A stretch of 64,000 nucleotides of DNA from Deltaproteobacteria bacterium HGW-Deltaproteobacteria-12 (GCA_002840565.1 PHBK01000005.1:1-64000), one strand, 5' to 3'; positions 33,635 through 44,313 are shown, counted from the first letter of the stretch. The notes: generated from the letters alone by a model not told the origin. Translations and numbers: made by a program.

Positions 33635-36154
33635 ATGCTGGCTAAATTTCTGAAAAAAATCTTTGGGACGAAAAACGATCGGGAATTAAAACGGTTATTG
33701 GTTATTTTGAATGAAGTTAACAATTATGAACCAATATTAACATCCTTGAGTGATGCTGAGCTACGCGCCAAAACCCAGTATTTTAGGGAAAAACTAGCAA
33801 AAGGTCAAAGTCTCGATGACATACTTCCCGAGGCTTTTGCCGTTGCCCGGGAAGCCTCCCGGAGGACTCTTTTAATGCGCCCTTTTGACGCCCAGGTGAT
33901 TGGTGGCATCGTTCTGCATGAAGGCAAGATTGCGGAAATGAAAACAGGCGAAGGAAAAACACTCGCCGCCACAATGCCTTTGTATCTTAATGCTCTGGAC
34001 GGGAAGGGTTGCCATGTCGTTACAGTCAACGATTATCTGGCCAAACGCGATTCTGCCTGGATGGGGCCGATCTATAATTTTCTGGGTTTGAGCGTTGGAG
34101 TCATTATCCACGGACTGGACGATGATGAAAGAAGGAACGCATATAGCGCCGATATTACCTATGGCACAAATAACGAATTCGGATTCGATTATTTGCGTGA
34201 TAACATGAAATTCAGCCTGGAAGAATATGTTCAGCGCGAGTTCAATTATGCAATTGTTGACGAAGTGGACAGCATCCTGATAGATGAAGCCCGAACACCA
34301 TTGATTATTTCCGGCCCCTCGGAAGAATCAACCGAAAAATACCATAAAATCAACCAGATAATACCAAGATTAAAAAAAGATCACGATTTTTCAATTGATG
34401 AAAAGAGTCGTACAGTCGTTTTGACGGAAGCCGGTGTGGCCCACGTGGAAGGATTGCTCAATGTACAGAACCTTTATGAACCGCGGAACATAGAAATAGT
34501 GCATCATGTTAATCAGGCTCTCAAAGCACACACCTTGTTTCGGCGGGATGTAGATTATCTGGTTAAAGACGGAGAGGTTATTATCGTTGATGAGTTCACC
34601 GGAAGAGTAATGCCGGGAAGACGTTACAGCGACGGCCTGCATCAGGCTCTGGAGGCGAAGGAAAAAGTAAAGATTGAACGGGAAAATCAAACACTGGCTT
34701 CAATCACTTTTCAGAATTACTTCAGGATGTATAAGAAACTCGCCGGTATGACCGGAACCGCGGATACGGAAGCAGCCGAATTCAAAAAAATATATAACCT
34801 GGATGTGTTGGTTATACCGACCAATATGCCTATGATTCGTGAAGATTTAAATGATTTGATTTACAAAACCGAAACCGAAAAAATAAAAGCTGTTATCGAA
34901 GAAGTTAAAGGATTAAACAAGGACAAGCGGCCGGTGCTAATCGGTACGATTTCGATTGAGAAATCAGAATTGTTAAGCAAGTACCTTACTCGATCGGGAG
35001 TTAAACACCATGTCCTGAACGCAAAAAATCACGAAAAAGAAGCGGAAATAATTGCCCAGGCCGGCCAGGCCGGCATGGTAACTATATCCACAAACATGGC
35101 TGGCCGAGGTACAGACATCAAGTTGGGCGAAGGCGTCGCCGGAGTGGGAGGACTGCATATTTTGGGTACTGAACGACACGAAAGTCGGCGCATAGACAAT
35201 CAATTACGCGGCCGTTCCGGTCGTCAGGGAGATAAAGGTTCTTCGCGCTTCTATCTGTCTCTGGAAGATGACTTGTTGCGCATTTTTGGTGCGGAGAAAA
35301 TATCTTCAATTATGGATCGCGTGGGCATTGAAGAAGACCAGCCAATTGAACATAAATATATTTCCCGGGCGATAGAAAACGCACAAAAGCGCGTAGAAGG
35401 ACAGAATTTTGATATCCGCAAGCATCTTCTGGAATATGATGATGTAATGAACAAACAGCGTAAGGTCATATATGAACAGCGTAAAAAAGTATTACGTGGC
35501 GAAAGTTTATGGCAAGATATTGAAGAAATGGTTGAAGAAGTAACCGAAAACCTTCTGTTTGAATTTGTTGATGAAAAAAAGCACTTTGATGAATGGAATC
35601 TCAAAGGGCTTGATGACGCCATACTCAAGCAGTTCAACTTAAAGTTGAATATAACAAGTTCTCCTGGAGCATCATCTGTCGATTCCTTCCGCGAACTGAT
35701 TAATACAAAAGTTCTCGAGCTTTTGCGGAATAAAGAACAAAACTTCGGCCAAGAACTGATGGATTATTTGCTTAAGGTTATCATGCTGCAGGCAATCGAT
35801 TCCCATTGGAAAGAACATCTTCTGTCAATGGATCACTTAAAGGAAGGAATCGGTCTGCGCGGTTATGGCCAGAAAGACCCCGTCCGCGAATATCAGCGTG
35901 AAGGATATGAGATGTTTATGGAAATGATCTCCCAGATGAAAATGGACACTTTGGGAAAGTTGTGTCTGGTTCAAGTTCAGAGGGAAGAGGAAGTTGAGGA
36001 AATTCGGCATAAGCAAAAGCAGGATTATGTTTTAAGCCGCGGCGAAGACGTTCCGGATACAAAAACGGTGAAGAGGGAAGGGCAGAAAGTCGGTCGTAAT
36101 GATCCCTGTCCCTGCGGCAGTGGGAAAAAATATAAAAAATGCTGTGGTGCTTAA
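33635..36154 (+). CDS. secA: Preprotein translocase ATPase SecA
   Basis: Motor of Sec-dependent export, binding SecYEG at the inner membrane. The 839-aa length is usual. NBD1 has the Walker [15 protein letters not shown] and the DEAD-type [20 protein letters not shown]; the preprotein-crosslinking domain, NBD2 ([34 protein letters not shown]) and helical scaffold follow in order. The C-terminal zinc tail [13 protein letters not shown], which binds SecB or ribosomes, is intact. The start has GAAGGTGG. An intrinsic hairpin ends 13 bases before the ATG, an unusual arrangement for an essential gene. Confidence 0.97.
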   Translation: MLAKFLKKIFGTKNDRELKRLLVILNEVNNYEPILTSLSDAELRAKTQYFREKLAKGQSLDDILPEAFAVAREASRRTLLMRPFDAQVIGGIVLHEGKIAEMKTGEGKTLAATMPLYLNALDGKGCHVVTVNDYLAKRDSAWMGPIYNFLGLSVGVIIHGLDDDERRNAYSADITYGTNNEFGFDYLRDNMKFSLEEYVQREFNYAIVDEVDSILIDEARTPLIISGPSEESTEKYHKINQIIPRLKKDHDFSIDEKSRTVVLTEAGVAHVEGLLNVQNLYEPRNIEIVHHVNQALKAHTLFRRDVDYLVKDGEVIIVDEFTGRVMPGRRYSDGLHQALEAKEKVKIERENQTLASITFQNYFRMYKKLAGMTGTADTEAAEFKKIYNLDVLVIPTNMPMIREDLNDLIYKTETEKIKAVIEEVKGLNKDKRPVLIGTISIEKSELLSKYLTRSGVKHHVLNAKNHEKEAEIIAQAGQAGMVTISTNMAGRGTDIKLGEGVAGVGGLHILGTERHESRRIDNQLRGRSGRQGDKGSSRFYLSLEDDLLRIFGAEKISSIMDRVGIEEDQPIEHKYISRAIENAQKRVEGQNFDIRKHLLEYDDVMNKQRKVIYEQRKKVLRGESLWQDIEEMVEEVTENLLFEFVDEKKHFDEWNLKGLDDAILKQFNLKLNITSSPGASSVDSFRELINTKVLELLRNKEQNFGQELMDYLLKVIMLQAIDSHWKEHLLSMDHLKEGIGLRGYGQKDPVREYQREGYEMFMEMISQMKMDTLGKLCLVQVQREEEVEEIRHKQKQDYVLSRGEDVPDTKTVKREGQKVGRNDPCPCGSGKKYKKCCGA

Positions 36155-36179
36155 GCGAGATTAAAAAGGAGCAGGCATT

Positions 36180-37379
36180 ATGGTGAAAGAAAGAATGAAA
36201 ATTCATGTACCGGGGTTTCTGGCTAATGGTATTTCCGCGGGAATTAAACACGGTGAAAAGAAAGATCTTGGCCTGATTTATTCCACCATACCGGCAAAAG
36301 TTGCTGCCGTATTTACAAAAAACACATTCCGGGCGGCACCGGTGCTAATTGATGCCGAGAGAGTGAAAAAAGGACTCGCTCAGGCGATTTTAACGAACAG
36401 TGGTTGTGCCAATGCCGCCACAGGGAAAGAGGGCTATCAAGATGCCTTGTATGTCTCTGCCGCACTATCCAAGCAATTGAAGATAAAAGAAGACCACATA
36501 CTGCTCGGTTCCACCGGTGTCATTGGTACAAGATTGCCGGTAAAGAAAATAGAAGGCGGCATATCCAAACTGGTCAAGGGGCTGCATGAATTCGGAATTG
36601 AAGCTGCTGAAGAAGCAATGATGACAACCGATAAGTACCCGAAAATATCCATCCGCAGAGGAATTGTGGGAGCCAGGGACATAACTATCTGCGGGATTGC
36701 CAAAGGTGCTGGCATGATTGAGCCAAATATGGCAACTCTACTGACCTATGTAATGACGGATGCCCTGATAGATGCAAAGGCGCTAAACACTGTATTTCAT
36801 CAGGCGATTGATTCCACTTTCAACATAATCAGCGTTGACGGCTGTACCAGTACCAATGATACAGCCATTATATTGGCCAATGGATTGGCCGGCAATAATC
36901 CGCTCGAAAAGGCTCAGGCCCGCTTGCAGCGCTTCCGCGACATGCTTTCCGATGTTCTAATGGAACTTGCTCAGGCGGTAGTAAAAGACGGCGAGGGAGC
37001 AACGAAATTCATTTCCATTATCGTGGAAGGAGCAAAATCCCGGTCAGATGCGAGAAGGGCGGCATATTCTATCGCTAATTCCACCTTGGTAAAAACGGCT
37101 TTCTTTGGTGAAGATCCCAACTGGGGAAGAATAATTGCCGCCCTCGGTTCTTCAGGCATACCATTAGAAAAGGAACGGATCAGCTTGGCGATAGGCGGTT
37201 TGCCTGTTTTTTCTCAGGATACCCCGACTGTTGCTAATCTCAATAAATTAAAAGGGATATTTCAAAAAAACCGGATTGATATTAATGTCCATCTGGGTGC
37301 AGGAGATAAATCATATTGCGTTTATACATCAGATCTGTCCTATGATTATGTAAAAATCAATGCTGATTACTCGACATAA
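36180..37379 (+). CDS. argJ: Bifunctional glutamate N-acetyltransferase/ornithine acetyltransferase
   Basis: Arginine biosynthesis enzyme that recycles the acetyl group from N-acetylornithine to glutamate (and may also use acetyl-CoA). It has 399 aa. The proenzyme self-cleaves before the Thr of EPNMATLLTYVMTDA (about residue 187), which becomes the nucleophile; ILTNSGCANAATG and NWGRIIAALGSSGIP are family motifs. The start has AAAAAGGAG eight bases upstream. It follows secA by 25 bp and may be co-transcribed with it, although the functions are unrelated. Whether it is mono- or bifunctional cannot be settled by eye. Confidence 0.93.
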   Translation: MVKERMKIHVPGFLANGISAGIKHGEKKDLGLIYSTIPAKVAAVFTKNTFRAAPVLIDAERVKKGLAQAILTNSGCANAATGKEGYQDALYVSAALSKQLKIKEDHILLGSTGVIGTRLPVKKIEGGISKLVKGLHEFGIEAAEEAMMTTDKYPKISIRRGIVGARDITICGIAKGAGMIEPNMATLLTYVMTDALIDAKALNTVFHQAIDSTFNIISVDGCTSTNDTAIILANGLAGNNPLEKAQARLQRFRDMLSDVLMELAQAVVKDGEGATKFISIIVEGAKSRSDARRAAYSIANSTLVKTAFFGEDPNWGRIIAALGSSGIPLEKERISLAIGGLPVFSQDTPTVANLNKLKGIFQKNRIDINVHLGAGDKSYCVYTSDLSYDYVKINADYST

Positions 37380-37441
37380 AGGAAGAAAAAAGAAAAATAT
37401 TAATTAATAAGCCATTGTTTAACCTTGAATAATTAATGTAT

Positions 37442-37518
37442 ATGTGTTAAGTGCCGCCAAACTTCACACATCACCGGATTGCGGGTATGTTGCTTAAGTT
37501 ATTAAGTGTGCCGCGGCA
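37442..37518 (+). promoter_or_regulatory. Structured rpsB leader, candidate autoregulatory RNA
   Basis: An 11-bp stem with one mismatch (37442-37452 against 37461-37471) closes on the loop GCCGCCAA. Loop-proximal TGCCGC (37452-37457) is complementary to GCGGCA at 37513-37518, so a pseudoknot is possible. The latter is part of a perfect palindrome TGCCGCGGCA (37509-37518). TTAAGTG occurs at both places. The structure ends about 27 bases before the rpsB ribosome site. Leaders of rpsB bind S2 in other bacteria; homology to any known class is untested. Confidence 0.4.
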
Positions 37519-37559
37519 AGTTGAAGGTGATGGAGGAAAAAACAAAAAAGGAGATAAAA

Positions 37560-38357
37560 ATGTCAGCAATTTCAATGAAACTTTTACTGGAAGCAGGTGT
37601 CCATTTCGGGCATCAAACCAACAAATGGAACCCCAAAATGAAACCGTACATTTTTGGGGCAAGAAACAATATCTACATTATTGATCTTCAGCAAACCGTC
37701 GGCATGTTTCAGACGGCTTACAACTTTATTGTAGATTCAGTAACGCAAGGCAAAGAGATTCTTTTTATCGGCACAAAAAAACAATCACAGGAAGCGATTA
37801 AAGAAGAAGCCGTTCGTTGTGGCATGCCCTATGTGAATCAGCGCTGGCTGGGCGGCATGTTAACTAATTTTATGACTATTAAGAAAAGCATCGACCGCCT
37901 CAACACTCTGACCAAAATGTTTGATGATGATTCGATAAAAGCTTTTCCCAAAAAAGAAATAACTCAATTGCAAAAAGAGAAAGAAAAACTGGAAAATGTC
38001 TTGGGCGGAATAAGAAACATGAAATCACAACCGTCGGCAGTGTTTATTGTTGATCCCAATCGTGAGCACATTGCCGTTCAGGAAGCAAAAAAATTATCAA
38101 TTCCTATCGTCAGTATTGTTGACACAAATTGCGATCCTGATGATATTGACTACATTATTCCGGGAAATGACGATGCCATCAGGGCAATTAAGCTGTTTGC
38201 TTCCAAATTTGCGGATGCAGTGATAGAAGGAAGGAAACGTTTTGAAGAGAAATTAACGGCGGAATCCAATAAAGAAGCACAGGTAACTTCCGAAGTTAAA
38301 CCTCCCGAAACGGATATTCCGGAGAGTGTGGAAATGGAAAAAGAGACGGCAGAGTAA
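37560..38357 (+). CDS. rpsB: 30S ribosomal protein S2
   Basis: Component of the small ribosomal subunit. The 265-aa protein starts with [19 protein letters not shown], contains [10 protein letters not shown] and [18 protein letters not shown], and ends with an acidic tail ([11 protein letters not shown]). The ATG at 37560 has AAAAAAGGAG upstream; the frame is open further upstream (to 37506) but that extension is not ribosomal-protein-like. It heads the conserved rpsB-tsf-pyrH-frr group. Confidence 0.97.
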   Translation: MSAISMKLLLEAGVHFGHQTNKWNPKMKPYIFGARNNIYIIDLQQTVGMFQTAYNFIVDSVTQGKEILFIGTKKQSQEAIKEEAVRCGMPYVNQRWLGGMLTNFMTIKKSIDRLNTLTKMFDDDSIKAFPKKEITQLQKEKEKLENVLGGIRNMKSQPSAVFIVDPNREHIAVQEAKKLSIPIVSIVDTNCDPDDIDYIIPGNDDAIRAIKLFASKFADAVIEGRKRFEEKLTAESNKEAQVTSEVKPPETDIPESVEMEKETAE

Positions 38358-38415
38358 ACAAAACATAATAAATAATATAAACATAAAGATATAGAATGTT
38401 TAGGAGGTAAGTGAA

Positions 38416-39021
38416 TTGGAAATATCATCAGCAATGGTTAAAGAATTGAGAGTAAAAACAGGTGCCGGGATGATGGATTGCAAAGAGGCTTTGGCGGCAT
38501 CAGACGGCAATTTTGAAAAAGCTATTGATTATCTAAGAACGAAGGGTTTGTCCGCAGCGACGAAAAGATCTTCCAAAGCCGCGAAGGACGGCACAATAGC
38601 TTCATATATTCATATGGGTGGCCGGATTGGAGTAATGGTTGAAATTAATTGTGAAACAGATTTTGTTGCTAAAACCGATAGTTTTCAGGCAACGGCGAAA
38701 GACATTGCAATGCACATAGCAGCGTCTAATCCTCTCTACGTTAGACCTGATGAAATTCCCGCCGATGCTTTAACTCGGGAGAAGGAAATTTACCGCAGTC
38801 AATTGCGTGAAGAAGGCAAACCGGAGAAGATCTGGGACAAAATTATTGAAGGTAAACTGAAAAAATATTATGAGGATGTCTGCCTGACGGAACAAAAATT
38901 TATAAAAAATACCGATATTACGGTAGGGACTCTGATTAATAATTTAATCTCGAATACTGGAGAAAACATACTTATCCGCAGATTTGCCAGATTCCAGCTC
39001 GGTGAGGAAATTAAAAGCTAA
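38416..39021 (+). CDS. tsf: Translation elongation factor Ts (short form)
   Basis: Nucleotide exchange factor for EF-Tu. It has 201 aa, the short form found in several deltaproteobacteria and in Thermus, which lacks part of the second core subdomain of the 283-aa E. coli protein. Motifs: VKELRVKTGAGMMDCKEAL, EINCETDFVAK, LTEQKFIKN. The start is a TTG with a near-perfect TAGGAGGT eight bases upstream. It ends one base before pyrH. Confidence 0.95.
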   Translation: MEISSAMVKELRVKTGAGMMDCKEALAASDGNFEKAIDYLRTKGLSAATKRSSKAAKDGTIASYIHMGGRIGVMVEINCETDFVAKTDSFQATAKDIAMHIAASNPLYVRPDEIPADALTREKEIYRSQLREEGKPEKIWDKIIEGKLKKYYEDVCLTEQKFIKNTDITVGTLINNLISNTGENILIRRFARFQLGEEIKS

Positions 39022-39747
39022 ATGGTTGCTAAAAAGAAGGCAGCTTATAAACGTATTTTATTAAAGTTGAGCGGAGAGGCCCTGTTAGGCAAACAATCTT
39101 CCGGAGTTGATCCTGAAGTTGCCAACTTTATTGCCCGGGAGATTGAATCCGTAGCTGATCTCAAAGTGCAAATCTGTATCGTCGTCGGGGGTGGAAACAT
39201 ATTCCGGGGGCTGGAAGCAAGTTCCCAAGGCATGGACCGCACTTCCGCCGATTATATGGGTATGCTGGCAACAGTCATCAATAGTTTGGCTCTGCAAAGT
39301 GCATTAGAAATGCGAGGCTTACCTACGCGAGTGCAATCTTCGATCGAAATGCGTGAGATAGCCGAACCGTTTATTCAACGCCGGGCAATTCGTCATTTAG
39401 ACAAAGGGAGAATTGTAATTTTTGCCGGCGGCACCGGTAATCCATATTTTACTACGGACACGGCTGCATCACTGCGGGCAATGGAAATCAACGCGGACGT
39501 CATTATGAAAGCGACTAAAGTTGACGGTGTCTATGACAGTGATCCGGTAAAAAACAAGAATGCCGTCATGTATAAAAATATAAGCTATATTGATGTATTA
39601 ACACATAACCTTAAGGTAATGGATGCAACTGCAATTTCTCTTTGCCGGGATAATAACATGCCAATTATTGTATTTAACATGCAAAAAAAAGGCAATATTC
39701 GCCGGGCAATATGCGGCGAAAAAATTGGTACTTACGTAGGAGAATAA
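39022..39747 (+). CDS. pyrH: UMP kinase
   Basis: Phosphorylates UMP to UDP with ATP in pyrimidine nucleotide synthesis. The 241-aa amino-acid-kinase-fold protein has [39 protein letters not shown] and [12 protein letters not shown], all typical of hexameric bacterial UMPK. The start codon follows directly on the tsf stop, and its ribosome site lies within the end of tsf, so it is translationally coupled. Confidence 0.96.
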   Translation: MVAKKKAAYKRILLKLSGEALLGKQSSGVDPEVANFIAREIESVADLKVQICIVVGGGNIFRGLEASSQGMDRTSADYMGMLATVINSLALQSALEMRGLPTRVQSSIEMREIAEPFIQRRAIRHLDKGRIVIFAGGTGNPYFTTDTAASLRAMEINADVIMKATKVDGVYDSDPVKNKNAVMYKNISYIDVLTHNLKVMDATAISLCRDNNMPIIVFNMQKKGNIRRAICGEKIGTYVGE

Positions 39748-39748
39748 T

Positions 39749-40306
39749 ATGAAAGATCAAATTTTTCAAAAGCTGCGGGAAGACATGGAGAAAACAATTT
39801 CATCACTGGATAAATCATTCAGCCGCGTAAGGACAGGAAGAGCTTCCATATCATTGCTCGATGGGATCAAAGTCGATTATTATGGCACTCCGACACCGAT
39901 TGCCCAGGTTGCAACGCTTTCTGTTCCGGAAAGCCGTTTAATTGTCATCGCACCATGGGATGCCACAGCTATCGGCGCTATCGAAAAAGCAATTCAGAAA
40001 TCAGATTTAGGGTTAATGCCGTCTAACGACGGAAAAATCATCCGTCTGGCGATTCCGCAATTGACTGAGGAGAGACGCAAGGAACTGGTTAAGGTTGTGA
40101 AGAAAATGGCGGAAGAAGCCAAAATTAAATTGCGCAACTCCCGCCGGGACGCCAACGAGGAATTAAAGGAATTCAAGAAGACGAGTAAAATGGCCGAAGA
40201 TGAACTTTTCTCAGCGCAGGAAGAAGTCCAGAAGCTGACAAATAGCCGTATTGAAAAAGTTGATAAAATTCTGGCTGTAAAAGAGAAAGAAATAATGGAA
40301 ATATAA
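39749..40306 (+). CDS. frr: Ribosome recycling factor
   Basis: Splits post-termination ribosomes together with EF-G. It has the standard 185 aa, with [38 protein letters not shown] and [13 protein letters not shown]. The spacing of one base after pyrH (TAATATGA) indicates coupling. It is followed by a good terminator, which closes the translation part of the cluster before uppS. Confidence 0.96.
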   Translation: MKDQIFQKLREDMEKTISSLDKSFSRVRTGRASISLLDGIKVDYYGTPTPIAQVATLSVPESRLIVIAPWDATAIGAIEKAIQKSDLGLMPSNDGKIIRLAIPQLTEERRKELVKVVKKMAEEAKIKLRNSRRDANEELKEFKKTSKMAEDELFSAQEEVQKLTNSRIEKVDKILAVKEKEIMEI

Positions 40307-40327
40307 ACAATGTCATATATTATCTAG

Positions 40328-40363
40328 CAAATGGGGAGCCTTTATAGCTCCCCATTTGTTTTT
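40328..40363 (+). terminator. Intrinsic terminator after frr
   Basis: CAAATGGGGAGC (40328-40339) pairs with GCTCCCCATTTG (40347-40358) around a 7-nt loop and is followed by TTTTT. uppS therefore probably has its own promoter; TTGATT (40370-40375) with an AT-rich TTATTATAAAA about 17-19 bases on is a candidate. Confidence 0.85.
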
Positions 40364-40480
40364 GCAGAATTGATTATTCTGCGCCTTCTGTTATTATAAA
40401 ACGTAAAGAAAATATCATCTCCTGAGTTGAAAAGAATTGTTCTGTTTGATAGTATAATTAATAAATTGAGGATATTTTTA

Positions 40481-41248
40481 ATGGAGATTAACAGGTACAA
40501 ACTGCCTCAACATATTGCGATTATTATGGACGGTAATGGCCGCTGGGCTAAACAGCATGCCATTGGGAGAATTCGCGGACATAAAAAAGGTGCTCAGGCT
40601 GTTCGAGCGGTTGTGAGATCGTGTCGCGAAATCGGTATAAAGCATCTTACTTTATTTGCCTTATCAACAGAAAATTTGGGGCGTCCAAAAGAAGAAGTGA
40701 ACGCCCTGATGACTTTGCTGGATGAGTATTTATCCAAAGAGTTAAATGAACTGCAGAAGCAAGAAATACGGCTGACAACTATTGGCAACATAGATAATTT
40801 AAGCGCGAATGTAAAAGATAAACTAATCCAGGCCAAAGAAAGTACGGCAGATAACCAGCGGATGATCTTAACCCTGGCATTGAGCTACGGCGGCAGAGAT
40901 GAGATAATGTTTGCAGCAAAAAAAATGATACAGGATATTAACGGCGGACAAATAAAATTAAACGAAATCGACCAGGATATGTTTGGCCGCTATTTGCAGA
41001 CATCCGGTCTTCCTGATCCTGATTTATTAATTCGCACGAGCGGGGAATACCGAATCAGCAATTTTCTGCTTTGGCAAATGGCTTACACTGAGCTTTACTT
41101 TACCGATGTTCTCTGGCCAGATTTTAAGAAAGAAGATCTTTTAAAAGCAATAGCCAGTTACCAGCAGAGGGAAAGACGCTTTGGGCTGATAAGCGAACAG
41201 TTAGACCAGAATAACGAACAGGGCGGGATAATCAGGAGTCAGGATTAA
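40481..41248 (+). CDS. uppS: Isoprenyl transferase (undecaprenyl diphosphate synthase)
   Basis: cis-Prenyltransferase that builds the C55 carrier lipid needed for peptidoglycan and for the ArnC reaction encoded at 13 kb. It has 255 aa from the ATG at 40481, with HIAIIMDGNGRWA (substrate Asp and Gly-Asn-Gly-Arg), TLFALSTENLGRP and PDLLIRTSGEYRISNFLLWQ-type motifs (here spread over PDPDLLIRTSGEYRISNFLL). TTGAGGAT lies nine bases before this ATG; the upstream in-frame TTG at 40427 would add an unlikely extension. Confidence 0.95.
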   Translation: MEINRYKLPQHIAIIMDGNGRWAKQHAIGRIRGHKKGAQAVRAVVRSCREIGIKHLTLFALSTENLGRPKEEVNALMTLLDEYLSKELNELQKQEIRLTTIGNIDNLSANVKDKLIQAKESTADNQRMILTLALSYGGRDEIMFAAKKMIQDINGGQIKLNEIDQDMFGRYLQTSGLPDPDLLIRTSGEYRISNFLLWQMAYTELYFTDVLWPDFKKEDLLKAIASYQQRERRFGLISEQLDQNNEQGGIIRSQD

Positions 41249-41250
41249 TT

Positions 41251-42060
41251 ATGGCAAGTAACTTTATAACAAGATGGCTTACCGGCTTGATTTTAGCTGC
41301 CGTAATCTTCGGAATCATTCTATTCGCTCCGCCTTTTGCTCTCGTGTTAGTAATTGTTCTGGTTGCCGCGGGCGGGATATGGGAATACAATAATATAGTT
41401 TTCGGAAAAGGCTTTTTGCCGGAAAAGATTGAAGGAACAATTTTTGCTTTAATAATTCCTTTCGTTATTTTTTTCGGATCAAGCCAGCTGGTTCTTGCCG
41501 TCCTCGTTTTCTGTGTTTTGATCGCTTTTATTATCTTTCTGGGCGGTATTAAAGAATCAAACTTTGACGTAATAAGTGTAGCCAAAGTTATTTTTGGTTT
41601 CATGTATATACCATTTTTAATATCTCACTTTATTTTGCTGCGCATTTCGGATAATGGCGTTTTATGGGTTTTATTTGTCCTGGTTTTAGCTTTTGCGGGT
41701 GACATAGCGGCATTATATATAGGTAAATATTTTGGCAAACATAAAATAAGCCCCTTGATCAGCCCAGGAAAAACTGTGGAGGGCACAATCGGATTAGTTT
41801 TGGCCAGCACATTGGCCTGTCTGATTTTCAGCTATTTCTACTTTCCCGGTGTGCCTTTAGGAAAAATAGGTGTTCTTGCCTTTACCGGCAGCATTATCGG
41901 ACAATTGGGTGATCTCAGTGAGTCCGCAATCAAGAGAAACTACGGGCTGAAGGATGCCAGTTCACTTTTGCCGGGTCACGGTGGTTTAATGGACAGGTTG
42001 GATTGTCTGCTTTTCCTTGCTCCCTACGTTTATTATTATCGGATTTATGTGATCGGCTAA
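41251..42060 (+). CDS. cdsA: Phosphatidate cytidylyltransferase
   Basis: Integral-membrane enzyme that makes CDP-diacylglycerol from phosphatidate and CTP for phospholipid synthesis. The protein has 269 aa and about eight membrane segments. The CDP-DAG synthase signature near the C-terminus, from SIIGQLGDLSESAIKRNYGLKD to SSLLPGHGGLMDRLD, is intact; FAGDIAALYIGKYFGKHKISPLISPGKT-type sequence (GKHKISPLISPGKTVEGT) is typical. It follows uppS by 2 bp and abuts dxr. Confidence 0.95.
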   Translation: MASNFITRWLTGLILAAVIFGIILFAPPFALVLVIVLVAAGGIWEYNNIVFGKGFLPEKIEGTIFALIIPFVIFFGSSQLVLAVLVFCVLIAFIIFLGGIKESNFDVISVAKVIFGFMYIPFLISHFILLRISDNGVLWVLFVLVLAFAGDIAALYIGKYFGKHKISPLISPGKTVEGTIGLVLASTLACLIFSYFYFPGVPLGKIGVLAFTGSIIGQLGDLSESAIKRNYGLKDASSLLPGHGGLMDRLDCLLFLAPYVYYYRIYVIG

Positions 42061-43224
42061 ATGAAAAATATAACTGTTTTAGGTTCAACCGGTTCAATTG
42101 GAGTCAGCGCTCTGGATGTTATCGATAAAAATCCCGGTCGTTTCAGAGTCGTGGCACTGGCGGCGGGAAAAAATATCCAATTACTGCAAAAGCAGATAGA
42201 AAAATTCCGGCCGCAAATTGTGGCCGTCAATGATGTTCAGTGTGCCTCAAAACTGCGCAATAAAATACCGGTAAAAATAAAAACAAGAATTGTTTCTCAT
42301 GAGGAAGGCTTAAAGGAAGTGAGTGCATTTGCCGGAGCCGACATTGTCCTTTCGGCTATATCCGGAGCTGCCGGTTTAATTCCCACACTGGCGGCAATTG
42401 ATGCCGGGAAAGATATCGCTTTGGCCAACAAAGAAACAATGGTCATGGCCGGAGACATAGTCACAAAAAAAGCGCGAGAAAAGGGAGTTCAAATTATACC
42501 GGTAGATAGTGAGCACAGCGCTATTTTTCAATGTCTCCAGGGACAAAAGCGGGAGAATGTTAAAAAAATTATATTGACGGCCTCCGGCGGTCCTTTTTTA
42601 AATTATAAAATTCGTGAGCTTAAAAAGGTTACTCTCCGTCAGGCGCTGAAACACCCCCGCTGGAAAATGGGAAGAAAAATTACCGTTGATTCCGCATCTC
42701 TTATGAATAAAGGGCTGGAGGTCATCGAAGCAAAATGGCTGTTTAATTTGGAGATGAAGAAAATTGACGTTCTGATACATCCGCAAAGCATTGTGCATTC
42801 GATGGTCGAATTTATTGATGGTTCCCTGTTGGCCCAAATGGGCATTCCGGACATGAGAACGCCCATTGCGTATGCCTTAACATATCCGGAAAGGATAAAT
42901 ATTAATTTGCCGATTTTAGATCTGGTGAAAACAAGGAATCTGGAATTTTATAAACCGGATACAAGGAAGTTTCCCTGCCTGCGTCTGGCTTACGAAGCAG
43001 GAGTCTGCGGAGGGACAATGCCGGCTGTTTTAAACGCAGCTAATGAAATTGCCGTTGAGGCATTTTTAAAAGAGATAATTAATTTTGTTGATTTCCCCGG
43101 GATTATTGATAAGGTTCTCAGCAGACATAATTCCATCAAAGACCCGTCACTGGAAGATATTCTGAAAGCCGACGAATGGGCGAGGGCTCGAACAAAAGAG
43201 ATGATAGAAAGGATTGCATCTTGA
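42061..43224 (+). CDS. dxr: 1-deoxy-D-xylulose 5-phosphate reductoisomerase
   Basis: NADPH-dependent second step of the MEP isoprenoid pathway, feeding uppS. The 387-aa protein has the NADPH motif GSTGSIGVSALDV at the N-terminus, ALANKETMVMAG, the metal site VDSEHSAIFQCLQG, and SASLMNKGLEVIEAKWLF. It starts immediately after the cdsA stop and ends overlapping the rseP start (TTGA). The cdsA-dxr-rseP order is widely conserved in proteobacteria. Confidence 0.97.
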   Translation: MKNITVLGSTGSIGVSALDVIDKNPGRFRVVALAAGKNIQLLQKQIEKFRPQIVAVNDVQCASKLRNKIPVKIKTRIVSHEEGLKEVSAFAGADIVLSAISGAAGLIPTLAAIDAGKDIALANKETMVMAGDIVTKKAREKGVQIIPVDSEHSAIFQCLQGQKRENVKKIILTASGGPFLNYKIRELKKVTLRQALKHPRWKMGRKITVDSASLMNKGLEVIEAKWLFNLEMKKIDVLIHPQSIVHSMVEFIDGSLLAQMGIPDMRTPIAYALTYPERININLPILDLVKTRNLEFYKPDTRKFPCLRLAYEAGVCGGTMPAVLNAANEIAVEAFLKEIINFVDFPGIIDKVLSRHNSIKDPSLEDILKADEWARARTKEMIERIAS

Positions 43225-44312
43225 TAAGTTTAATATCGGTCATTGTATTGCTAGGCGTGCTGATTTTTATTCATGAATTAGGACATTTTCTGGCAGCGAG
43301 AATAGGCGGCGTCGGCGTGGTTAAGTTCTCACTCGGTTTTGGCCCGAAAATATTTGGGAAAAAAATCGGAGAAACGGAATATGTGCTCTCCTGGATTCCT
43401 TTGGGTGGATTTGTTAAATTATTCGGTGAATCCGAGAATGAATCTCTGTCGCCGGAAGATGAAAGAAGATCGTTTTTAAAGCAACCGACCTGGAAAAAGA
43501 TGCTGATTGTTCTTGCCGGTCCGGTCTTTAACTTCCTCCTGGCTTTGGTTATCTTCGTCATCATTTTCATGTATGGCGTACCTAATCTGACAACAGAAAT
43601 CGGAGAAGTGCAAAAACAGTCCGCCGCCTATAATGCCGGCCTGATCAGCGGGGATAAAATAATTTCCATTGACGGAAAAACAATCAAGAACTGGGAAGAT
43701 TTAAGACCGGTTATCGCCGCAGGAAACGGCAAAGAAACAGAAATTATAGTCGAGAGACAAGCGGAGAAAAAACATTTCTTAGTTAAACCAATGGAGGCAA
43801 AATCCAAGAATGTTTTTGGCGAAGAAATATCCACCTATCTCATTGGAGTATCTCCCTCCGGCAAAACAGTCATAGAGAGAAAGAACCCATGGGAAGCAAC
43901 GATAGCGGCCGGTGAGAAAACATGGGAAATCAGCAAGCTTACCATTCTTGCCCTGGTGAAAATGGTGGAGGGCACAATTTCGCCGCGTACTCTAGGTGGC
44001 CCGATATTTATTGCCCAGGTAGCCGGCGCACAGGTAAAAGAGGGGATTATTCCCTTCATCCTTTTTATGGCGTTGCTTTCCATTAACCTGGGAGTAATTA
44101 ACCTTTTTCCCATTCCTGTTCTTGACGGCGGCCATATCATGTTTTATGCAATTGAAATGGTGCTGCGAAGAGAAATAAGCATAAAAGTCAAGGAGCTTGC
44201 CCAGCAGATAGGGTTTGCCATTTTAGCCATGCTGATGATCTTCGTGATTATGATTGATATAGAGCGGATGAATTTGCCAATAATCAGTGATATTTTTAAA
44301 TACTTCAAATGA
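43221..44312 (+). CDS. rseP: Site-2 protease RseP
   Basis: Inner-membrane zinc metalloprotease that cuts anti-sigma factors or remnant signal peptides within the membrane. The product has 363 aa: HExxH in IFIHELGHFLAAR near residue 18-25, one periplasmic PDZ domain (about 105-185; NAGLISGDKIISIDGK), and the second metal motif in NLFPIPVLDGGHIMFY. I choose the TTG at 43221, which overlaps the dxr stop and has AAGGA about eight bases before it. A frame from 43176 would add a charged tail inside dxr. E. coli RseP has two PDZ domains; here I see one. Confidence 0.93.
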   Translation: MISLISVIVLLGVLIFIHELGHFLAARIGGVGVVKFSLGFGPKIFGKKIGETEYVLSWIPLGGFVKLFGESENESLSPEDERRSFLKQPTWKKMLIVLAGPVFNFLLALVIFVIIFMYGVPNLTTEIGEVQKQSAAYNAGLISGDKIISIDGKTIKNWEDLRPVIAAGNGKETEIIVERQAEKKHFLVKPMEAKSKNVFGEEISTYLIGVSPSGKTVIERKNPWEATIAAGEKTWEISKLTILALVKMVEGTISPRTLGGPIFIAQVAGAQVKEGIIPFILFMALLSINLGVINLFPIPVLDGGHIMFYAIEMVLRREISIKVKELAQQIGFAILAMLMIFVIMIDIERMNLPIISDIFKYFK

Positions 44313-44313
44313 T

